Assembly: GCA_943370025.1 (NCBI GenBank)
Contig: CALRPI020000007.1
Coordinates: 33,338-97,337 of the forward strand
Direction: 5' to 3'
From: JAAUUE01 sp943370025
GTDB taxonomy: Bacteria; Cyanobacteriota; Cyanobacteriia; Cyanobacteriales; JAAUUE01
Length of the DNA: 64,000 bases
In this document: piece after piece, positions 34,186 to 42,800 of the stretch
Layout: each line of letters begins with the position of its first letter
Position numbering within the stretch: position 1 is the first letter of the stretch
Position numbers and translations under genes: made by a program
Notes under the pieces: generated by a model
What the model was told of the DNA's origin: nothing
What the model saw: only the letters and a program-made list of their open reading frames with translations
Databases searched by the model: none

Positions 34186-34695
34186 TAATCACCAAAAAAA
34201 CAAAAGTAAATAGCCATAGTATTTGTCATCACAAATTCTATAGAGACCCTAAAGAATTTTCTTTGCCGCAGGTGTAGAAAATTATCGACCAGAAGCAGGT
34301 GTTGATCTCGCGAATGATTTAGAATTGCGAGTCAAGCCAAATGAACTAATTTGGGGGCTCTTTTATAACATATCTATACATATTTAACATTAATTTGCAT
34401 AAATGCAAATAGTGTTATGAATTATGATGATGCAGTTGCGGCAGGAGGCATAGGACTTGCTGGTTTTTCTGCGATCAACATCGGTCTCAGAGAAATCCTA
34501 GTGGGTAAGCCTTGAATCAATTAGGGTTACGATGGCATCCCCTGAAGCATCTTAAATAAGTTTTAGTTTATGGGGAAGCCTAGATAATTTGCAGGTAAGC
34601 TCAGGTAGGTATTAATAAATACACCTGAATCTGCTCTATGAGCATGTCTAGATAAATTGGCGATTCTCCAAAATTTCACTCCGGTTCTTACTCCT
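34186..34695. promoter_or_regulatory. Divergent region between kaiA and the hybrid kinase
   Basis: About 500 bp separate the two starts. A perfect 8-bp inverted repeat with a 2-bp centre (atttgcat-aa-atgcaaat, 34393-34410) is a possible operator. At about 34257-34380 a stop-bounded frame reads FFAAGVENYRPEAGVDLAND and onward without a start codon; it may be a gene remnant. A 32-codon frame lies at 34417-34515. Promoters for kaiA and the kinase must lie here, but no clear -35/-10 pair was picked. Confidence 0.45.
34417..34515 (+). CDS. Possible 32-residue small protein
   Basis: ATG at 34417 opens a frame ending at TGA 34513-34515. The product starts MNYDDAVAAGGIGLAGFSAI and ends LREILVGKP, with a Gly/Ala-rich hydrophobic middle that could form one short membrane helix. 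No ribosome binding site is visible, and the frame is short enough to be chance. It lies just 3' of the palindrome at 34393. Confidence 0.25.
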   Translation: MNYDDAVAAGGIGLAGFSAINIGLREILVGKP

Positions 34696-37311
34696 ATGTC
34701 TAGCTTCCCTGCCAATTTACAGTACCTTTTTCAGCCCTTGCCAGTCCTGCAACTAGAGACAATGCATAGGGGTGACTGGGCAAGCATCATGAGAGAGAGC
34801 AAAGATGCCCAGTTAGTTGTAGTAGGAGCAGATTACCAACCCTTAGGTCTGCTACAGCGTCAGCAATTATCTAAGGAATTACAGGCAATTTCTACTCCTT
34901 CCCCAAGCAAAAATGGCTCCAAGTCGAAAAAATTAGCCATCAAAGAAGTTCTAGAAATGTTTCCCCTAGAACCTTTGGTGAATTTGACCTATCGGGATGA
35001 CTTATTGGAGCTTTGGCAACAAGTCCAGCAAGAACTGAGCCATCCCCAACAACAAACTTGGGCTTTGGTGGATGGAGCAGGGAAGTATTTAGGCATTGTG
35101 GAGCCTTGGCAGTTGTTGCGCTACTTAGCTCCCCATTTGCAACTAACTGCCCCCGATCGGTCAATCCCTGCCTCTAGATCAACTTCAGATTCAGTCCCAA
35201 ACTCAGCAACCCCAAACTCAGCAACTATGGGCGAAGAGACTGATCAGCTTTTGGATTCTAGTTTGCCCTATCCAGCATTAGTGGAGATTTTAGAACAGTT
35301 GCCCTTGCCTTTAATGCTGCAAACTCAAGATAGTCGAGTGGTTAGCCAAAATCTTGCTTGGCGGCAGCAGATTAATGGCTCACTTTTAATGCGCACAGAT
35401 GTGAATTTTCCAGAAGATCAGCAGATGGCTTATTTGTTGGAGCAATCCTTGCAGGGGAAGACCTTTGCTAAATCTATGCCAGAGGGGGAAGTTTCCTTTG
35501 AGGCGGCTCTTGATTCTCGGCTGCTACGCTTAAAAACTCCCGATCGCATCTGGCAGTTAATTAAGTTTCCCCTCCATCCCCTCCAAGAAGAATTAGAGCT
35601 ACATCCAGCAAACCCCAGTCCAGCTCTCTGGTTAGTTTTAGCCACAGATATTACGGAGCAGCAACAGGTAGCACGGGAACTGGCGGCGAAGAATTTAGAC
35701 CTGGTACAACTGAATCGCCTCAAGGATGAGTTTTTAGCCTGTATTAGCCACGAATTAAAAACTCCGCTAACGGCAGTATTGGGCTTGTCTAGTTTATTAA
35801 AGGAACAATCTCTGGGGGAACTTAACGATCGCCAGAGCCGCTATGTGCAGTTGATTTACCAAAGTGGACGGCAGTTGATGCTGGTGGTCAACGATATCCT
35901 TGATCTGACTCGGATTGAAACCGAACAGGTGGAAATAGTTCTGGAGCCAGTGAGTATTCTGCCTGTATGCGATCGAGCCTATGCCCAAGCACAGCAGCGC
36001 ATCCTTCCCCATGCTGAAGAGGAAAATACTTCCCTCGATCGGCAATTCACCCTGAAAGTTTCCCCAGAACTAGATACTGTAATTGCCGATGAGATCCGCC
36101 TGCGGCAGATTCTCTCCCACCTCCTTTCTAATGCCCTAAAATTCACCGAAGCGGGGGACGAGCTAGGTTTAGAGGTTAGTCAATGGGAAGACTGGATAGC
36201 TTTCACAGTCTGGGATACAGGCATTGGTATCCCGATCGATAAGCAGCACTTAATCTTCCAGAAATTCCAACAATTAGAAAGTCCTCTGACCCGGAGATTT
36301 GAAGGCACAGGACTGGGTCTAGTGCTGGCTCAGCGGCTGGCAAGGCTCCATGGCGGAGATATTTCCTTCACCTCCCAGCCCGATCAAGGAAGTCAGTTTA
36401 CCCTCTTACTGCCCATGAGGAGTTTGACCGAAGTAGGCGGGCTGGGTAGCTCTGCGGCGATAACCCATAAGCAATCCAACGTAGTTTTGGTCATTGAACC
36501 TGTAACTCAATACGTAGAAAATCTCAGCTTGAATCTAGAAGCTCTGGGCTATCGCGTAGTCATTGCCAGAAGTGGCACGGAAGCTTTAGAAAAAGCCCGC
36601 CATCTCAAGCCTTGTCTCTGTTTTCTCAATCCGCTCCTGCCCCTACTCTCTGGGTGGGATGTCCTCGTTCTGCTCAAATCAGACCCCCAAACCCAACATA
36701 TTCCGATCCTAGTCACTGCTACCCAAGCAGAAAAACAGGAGGCTTATGCCCACCAAGCTGATGGATTTTTAAGTTTGCCCGTAGATCAGACTGTGCTGCG
36801 CCAATATTTGCACCAAGTATTGCAAGGAGAGACGAGGAATCTTCAGGACGATCGACCAATTACCCTAACAATTTTGATCCTCAGCCCCCAAGCCTATCCT
36901 TTCTCCTTGGGGCAATCACCAGATTTCTCTTGCTTAAGCAACTTACTTAACCAAGCAATTCGTCAGCATCCCAATCGGATCAAGTGTCGCCTTTTGGAAG
37001 TTAATGATCTCGAACAAGCGGAGCTATTGACCCAAGTATGGCATCCTGATGTGTTGATTCTCAATGGCAAGGAAGTCGAGGAAATCACCCCCTACCTCCA
37101 CCAGCTAGCTGCTCATAATTTCTTAGCATCTCTACCTATTATTACCCTAGACTACGCGATGACTGAGGCTGCCAATAGTATCGGGAATTTAGTCGTATTT
37201 CCTTGTCTATCGGCTGATAGTTGTTTGTTTGGTTCAGAGTTAGATGCTTGTTATTCTTTATTGCAGGTAATTGAGGTGGCGATTTTCAGTCATTATGGAA
37301 AATCTTTTTAA
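34696..37311 (+). CDS. Hybrid histidine kinase with two degenerate receiver domains, next to kaiA
   Basis: Numbered from the ATG at 34696 (a TTG at 34657 would add 13 residues), domains are: a CBS-pair-like region about 20-150 (AQLVVVGADYQPLGLL, TWALVDGAGKYLGIVEPWQL), a PAS-like region about 190-320, HisKA with the phospho-accepting His352 in SHELKTPL, and an HATPase with NALKFTEAG, DTGIGIP and GTGLGLVLA. Then follow two receiver-like domains. In the first the phosphate-accepting Asp is Asn645 (CFLNPLLPLLSGWD) and the acidic pair is missing (VLVIEPV); in the second, the corresponding residue is Asn790 (DVLILNGKE). They look like pseudo-receivers, as in CikA. The gene diverges from kaiA and may form an operon with the next gene, 21 bp on. 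A clock input/output role is inference. Confidence 0.85.
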   Translation: MSSFPANLQYLFQPLPVLQLETMHRGDWASIMRESKDAQLVVVGADYQPLGLLQRQQLSKELQAISTPSPSKNGSKSKKLAIKEVLEMFPLEPLVNLTYRDDLLELWQQVQQELSHPQQQTWALVDGAGKYLGIVEPWQLLRYLAPHLQLTAPDRSIPASRSTSDSVPNSATPNSATMGEETDQLLDSSLPYPALVEILEQLPLPLMLQTQDSRVVSQNLAWRQQINGSLLMRTDVNFPEDQQMAYLLEQSLQGKTFAKSMPEGEVSFEAALDSRLLRLKTPDRIWQLIKFPLHPLQEELELHPANPSPALWLVLATDITEQQQVARELAAKNLDLVQLNRLKDEFLACISHELKTPLTAVLGLSSLLKEQSLGELNDRQSRYVQLIYQSGRQLMLVVNDILDLTRIETEQVEIVLEPVSILPVCDRAYAQAQQRILPHAEEENTSLDRQFTLKVSPELDTVIADEIRLRQILSHLLSNALKFTEAGDELGLEVSQWEDWIAFTVWDTGIGIPIDKQHLIFQKFQQLESPLTRRFEGTGLGLVLAQRLARLHGGDISFTSQPDQGSQFTLLLPMRSLTEVGGLGSSAAITHKQSNVVLVIEPVTQYVENLSLNLEALGYRVVIARSGTEALEKARHLKPCLCFLNPLLPLLSGWDVLVLLKSDPQTQHIPILVTATQAEKQEAYAHQADGFLSLPVDQTVLRQYLHQVLQGETRNLQDDRPITLTILILSPQAYPFSLGQSPDFSCLSNLLNQAIRQHPNRIKCRLLEVNDLEQAELLTQVWHPDVLILNGKEVEEITPYLHQLAAHNFLASLPIITLDYAMTEAANSIGNLVVFPCLSADSCLFGSELDACYSLLQVIEVAIFSHYGKSF

Positions 37312-37332
37312 CTAATCTAAGTATTAACAGAT

Positions 37333-39834
37333 ATGCAATTAGATACGAATTTATTGGTGATTGATACTGAGGGAAGTGGAGTATTAAGGGAAATTGCAAT
37401 TTTAGATTCTCAAGGAAATCTGGTATATGAAGCCTTTGTTGAAGGACATCAAGGAAACCAATTAATCCATCATAGTCTTAAACCATTAAAGCAAATAGCC
37501 CAAGAATTAGCAGCGATCGCCTTCCAGAAAACTATTGTTTGTCATTATGCTGAGCACGATCGATCTATTATCTATAAAAGCTTTCAGCAAGCCCAAATTC
37601 CCCAACCTCAACTGACTTTTCTATGTACAGCAGAGCTAGCAAAGTTATATATTCCTCAATCTACAAGTTATTCCCTAGGTCATTTAAGTAAAGTCCTCAA
37701 TCTTCAAGTAAGCAATCAACGATTTCAAGAGTGCCATGCTCACACTGCTCGCTACGATGCCCAATTTACCTACAAACTTTATGCCAAACTTCAGCAACTA
37801 AAAATTATGTCATCAAAATTAGCCACAATTCCTAACCCATTTAGTAGCAGTCGAGTTGATAACCCATTTCAAAATCATTTGGATTTTCAAGAAGTGTACT
37901 TTTCGGAATTCATCGCATTAAAATCAGTATTGCTAGACATCAAAGCCGATCCTAATCAACAGAGCAAAGGAGTCGTAGTTATTGGTGAGGCTGGTAGTGG
38001 CAAAACTCATTTGATGATGCGTTTAACTAAGGAATTTCTCAAGACTAATCGCCTATTATTTATCCGTCAGCCGAACCATGCCCAATCTATAATAAATCAT
38101 ACCTATTCACGCATTCTTGAATCTTTTGCAGAAAGAGTTCCCCAGAATAATTATCCTCTAAATAAACAGGATAAAACAATCCCAGAACATACTCAAATTG
38201 AGCTTTTACTAGCAAATATTCTAATTAAAATTCTTAGCATCGACTCAAAGTTTACAAGTAGTCAAAAGGGAAGAGATATTCTTACTGCCCTCGAAAATGA
38301 TAGTTTAAGTTTATACAAGCGATTAGGTACAGAAGGAACTCAGAAAAATAGAGACTATTGGCAATATATTGAAAATCATATTAATAATTGGTGGACGAAT
38401 AAATATACAGGAGCAGGCTATTCTGCCACAATCTTGAAGGGAGTTATTCGCTTTTGTAGTTATACAGATCCTCACAAGAAGGAATTAGTTAGACGATGGT
38501 TAGCAGGTAATGAACTCGAGTCAGAGGAAGCTGCTAGTGTTGGTTTAGATAATTGGCATGAAGATTTAAGTCGGGAGGAATTTGCCCTAGAAGCAATTGG
38601 TGTTTTTGGCAGATTATCAACCCTTGATGAACCTTTAATAATTATTTTTGACCAGTTAGAAGGTTTAGGATTAGAACATAACCGAGCGATCTTGAGTAGT
38701 TTTGGGGAAGCGATTAAAGAACTACTAACCCACGTTCCTAATAGTTTGATGATCCTTAATCTATTTCCTGATCGCTGGCAGCAGTTCCAAGGCTTTTTTG
38801 ATGGTTCTGTGGTCGATCGCATTTCTCAGTATATTATCAACCTCCGTCGTCCTTCAGAAACAAAATTAAAAAATATCCTCGCTCTCAAATCCCAAGCAGT
38901 TGGGCTAGATATTGATACTCTTTTCACACCCTTAGAATTAGGAGATATCTTAAGACAGAAATCAATTCGGGCTGTTTTGAATCATGCGGCTGCTTACTAT
39001 CGCCATAAAGCCAATGGTCTTCCTTTTCCTAAACCTGTTACTGAAGTTATCCCTACTTCTGAAACATCTAAAACAGATGAATTTCTAGATAATGCCAATA
39101 TTGATATTAATTCAAACTTATTAGCTAGACTAGAGTATCTAGAAATGACTATCAGTAAAATAGCAACTTTATTATTGCCTTTTACTCAAAAAGAAAACTT
39201 GAAAAATTCAGATATTATATTATCGGAAACTTTCTTAGATGAAAAGAACCTCGAACCTAATATTGTAGAAATCTATTTAGCTGAAACTCGTCAGATTTTG
39301 GAACAGGAATATCACCAGCCTATTATCATTGACGACTATGATGATATTGGTAAACTGATGGCGATCGTTACTGCTTTTCAGCAAATCCAGCCTATCAAGA
39401 CTAATCAATTACGATTAGGAAGAAGTAACCTACCAGAAAACCTAGTTATTACTATTAATAATCAAGATTATGCGATCGCTTTCCTTAATTTAGGTGGAAG
39501 TTCTTTTACAGCACGGATAAAAAAATTCAATGCCTTGGCCTTTCAAAGTCCTCAAGCCAATTTTTATTTAATTCGAGATGCTAGAGAATTACCTATTACC
39601 GGAAAGATCGGCAGAGAAGAAATTAGTAAGCTTGACTATCTACAAAATGGTAATTTTTTAATATTTAATAAAGAACAACGAATTAACTTTGAACTAATTT
39701 ATAAATTAATTATTGACATTCAAGAACAAGATTTAGAAGTTGATCTGTCAGTAGCACTGCCAATTTTAGCTCATAATCTCCCAGACGATTGGCTAATCCA
39801 AATTTTAGGAGAACCATTAAAAAATAAGCCTTAA
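37333..39834 (+). CDS. DEDDh exonuclease fused to P-loop ATPase (unrecognised family)
   Basis: Residues 1-155 form a DnaQ-like 3'-5' exonuclease: LLVIDTEGSG gives Asp11 and Glu13, HYAEHDRS gives Asp76, and HTARYDAQF gives His137 and Asp142, the complete DEDDh set. From about 185 a large ATPase begins: Walker A GEAGSGKTHL (Lys224) and Walker B PLIIIFDQLEGL (Asp440, Glu443), with NLFPDRW and a RQKSIRAVLNHAA helix after it, like STAND/ORC-type ATPases. The last ~190 residues (IVEIYLAETRQILEQEY ... NFYLIRDARELPITGK) are a separate domain I cannot name. The whole has no assigned function; nucleic-acid cleavage gated by ATP is plausible, as in defence proteins. A 21-bp gap follows the hybrid kinase. 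Confidence 0.82.
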   Translation: MQLDTNLLVIDTEGSGVLREIAILDSQGNLVYEAFVEGHQGNQLIHHSLKPLKQIAQELAAIAFQKTIVCHYAEHDRSIIYKSFQQAQIPQPQLTFLCTAELAKLYIPQSTSYSLGHLSKVLNLQVSNQRFQECHAHTARYDAQFTYKLYAKLQQLKIMSSKLATIPNPFSSSRVDNPFQNHLDFQEVYFSEFIALKSVLLDIKADPNQQSKGVVVIGEAGSGKTHLMMRLTKEFLKTNRLLFIRQPNHAQSIINHTYSRILESFAERVPQNNYPLNKQDKTIPEHTQIELLLANILIKILSIDSKFTSSQKGRDILTALENDSLSLYKRLGTEGTQKNRDYWQYIENHINNWWTNKYTGAGYSATILKGVIRFCSYTDPHKKELVRRWLAGNELESEEAASVGLDNWHEDLSREEFALEAIGVFGRLSTLDEPLIIIFDQLEGLGLEHNRAILSSFGEAIKELLTHVPNSLMILNLFPDRWQQFQGFFDGSVVDRISQYIINLRRPSETKLKNILALKSQAVGLDIDTLFTPLELGDILRQKSIRAVLNHAAAYYRHKANGLPFPKPVTEVIPTSETSKTDEFLDNANIDINSNLLARLEYLEMTISKIATLLLPFTQKENLKNSDIILSETFLDEKNLEPNIVEIYLAETRQILEQEYHQPIIIDDYDDIGKLMAIVTAFQQIQPIKTNQLRLGRSNLPENLVITINNQDYAIAFLNLGGSSFTARIKKFNALAFQSPQANFYLIRDARELPITGKIGREEISKLDYLQNGNFLIFNKEQRINFELIYKLIIDIQEQDLEVDLSVALPILAHNLPDDWLIQILGEPLKNKP

Positions 39835-39876
39835 TGACAAATAATATAATCTTTATTCTAATTTGATAAATTTCAC

Positions 39877-42800
39877 TCAAAAGCGAGTTTCGTACTCAAT
39901 TAGAAATCTATTATCCCCAGAGAGATTGGTACTGCCCCGGAGAAGAATACTTTCATTGACTCGATAGCGGAGGCTGTATTGAAAAGGTTGATTGGCTGTG
40001 AGGACGCGCAGGGCAGACACTGAAAGGCTGGGGGTAATATCTATGCCCACTTCCGCGCCTAATCCGAGGGTGGAATTGGCTTGACTGCGCTCATTCAGGG
40101 TCGTGGGAAATAGCCTAAAAGTTGCCAAACCTAGGGCATCGCTGATTTGGTTTTGGAAATTGCTCAGGAGCGCTGAACTGGCAAGATTCGCTAAACCCAC
40201 CGTGGCATTTCCTTGGGAGAAACTATCAATTAGATTTCCCCCCAAGAGAGCAATGATTTCTGGTTGGGTGCGGCGGGGACTACTGGTAAGTTCTAATCGA
40301 TCGCTCAACTCGCTGGCATAACCAGTTACCTGTGCCTCCACCCGCACCGTTTGCACTGTGCCAAAAGCACTCAGAGGCTGCTCCCGAATTTCTGAGAGGT
40401 TCTCATTGGTGGGTAAACGCCTGCCGGTAGATTCTTCTACCGAGGTGGCTAACCGGATATTGAGGAAGGGATCCAGACCTCGATCGCGGAAAAATTGCGC
40501 CGAGTGGGTATAGCCTCCCACCAAACGAAACTCGCTGGTAAACAAATTCACCCTGCCCCGTCTGAGATTGATCCTTCCTTCCGGTATCAGGTTATCAAAG
40601 GGACCATTCACCACTAAGTTTCCCTCAGCGGTGAAGTTTAATACAGGGGGTAAGTTGAGCTGCATATTCCGCCCCAAGGTAAGACGGAGATTACTCAACT
40701 CGGTTCTTAAAGCCGGATTGCTGTTATTTCCAGTGCCTTCCGTGGGGGGAGTCGCCGCCACTGTTTGTTGGGGAACAGCTAATAAGACCTGACCATCGAA
40801 CACCTCCACATTTCCCCCTAGTCTGGGAGCTAGGGCTGTACCCGTCACCAGAATATTTCCTTGAACTCCGCCACTGTATAAATCCGGCAGATTGAGGACA
40901 ATATTATCTAATTTGACAGCAAGAGGTTCTGTCTGGGTTCGAGCCTCAGAAATGGGTAAATTGCCAGCGATCGTCACCTCACCACCACCCAACTCACCCC
41001 GGAGGCTTTCCACTCGAATGCGATCGAGATCAAAGGCAACCCTGCCATTAATTCCTGTTAAAGGGATGGGTAAAACTTGGACTTTTAGAGTGGCATTTTC
41101 AAATACTGCGGAACCGTCGGCAATCAAATTAGTTGGTCTCCCCAACTGCTGATCAAAAACCCCAGTTATTAATACTTGAACCGTACCTTTCCCACCACCC
41201 CAAACCACCTGCCCTTGAGTTAATAGATCAAGAATAGCTAACTCTTGATTTTGGACTTGAAGATTGAGACGGAGGTTATTATCACTAGGAATTGTCGTGG
41301 CAAATGGCAATCGATAGGGGATATTGCCACTAATAGTTAAAGGTGTTTCTTGCTGTCCAGTAATAGAAACATTAGTCCCAAATCTGAGACGACTATTGAG
41401 ATAGCTGAAACTAGTTTCTACCTGATTAACTGCAACTTGATTTAAGGTGGCTTGACGAACGTTAATATCACCCCGGATAGTGGGGTTGTCGATACTGCCA
41501 GAAATAGTAGTAATACTACTAATTTCTCCCGTCACCCCAAAGAAAGATGGGAGTTGGAGTAGTTGAGAAAGTACAGCTACAGGTACTTTTTCAATGATTA
41601 ATTGTCCTGATTGTTCTGCTCCACCGATCGTACCCTGATAGCGAACCACACGATCGCCACTACTCAAACTAAGGGGCAATAAAGTTAGAATATTATTCCG
41701 GAAATTTCCCTCGGCTTGAAATTGTTCCAACTGATAGCTGCCCCAACGCCAATCACCACCACTAAGACTAAACTCTGCATTGATGCCTCCATTTAGGGAA
41801 CCATTGGCTTGAATACTGCCATTAAATCTGCCCCTAGCTGTGCTTAATTGTGGCAGATTAAAGTTTTGATTCCGGCTAGTTTCTCGTTGCTGTGCCAAGA
41901 GTTCTTGGAGTTCAGCTAAGCGCCTTAATTGCCCAGATAAAGTTGGTTCTGGTCTACCTGCACTTAGTCTACCTAAATCAGCCGCATTGCCGTAGGTAGG
42001 TAAGGTTAAACCTCTGGTGAGATCACTGATTTCAAATATTTGTAGAGCGGTGAGAACATCTTGAATATCTCCATTGGTAATTTTTGCTTCTGCTTGAATT
42101 TGGGGAATGTTAAATAGCTGGTTGACCCTCGCGACGATCGCATACTCTGCTTCTCCTCGGCGAAAACTGCCCCGACTGAGATAGAAATTACCCTGTTCGT
42201 AGGTAAAGTTAGCTGTAAAAGTTTCACCCTGGAGGGTATTAATCTGTGGGTTGTTAACTAGGGCTGTACCAACTACACTAAAATCGTTGAGATCCACATT
42301 AAAATCACCGGATAAATTACCAGCGATCGTTCTCCCAGCTAAGGGGGTACTAGCTATTAAAGGTCTGATAGTTTGCAGGGGAAAATTTCGCAGATTTACT
42401 GCCAAGAGATTGTTTTGATCAACTCTACCCGTGGCTAAAATATCGCCTCTTTGGACAAAGAAAGAATTAGGTAAGAACCGAGGCGAGAGAGCAATTTCAA
42501 TCCGGTCTTGTTCGCCAGTTAAAAATAGATTTGCCCCCGATTGATCGGCATCAACTGTCCCGCTTAAGACTGGTGCAAAAGCAATGCCTGTAGAGATTAA
42601 ATTGCGAACTTGTAGATTGCCAATCACTTGAGGATTAACTAAGTTACCAGTGACTCGACCTTGAAAATCACCCCGTCCTGCTAAAGTAACTGGTACAGGT
42701 AAAGCTATGGGCAGATTTTGTAGATTTAAGTCTCCAGCATTGATATTAAAATCCCAGCGAGTGATGATATTTTGATCATTAAAATCCAGATCGGCAAATC

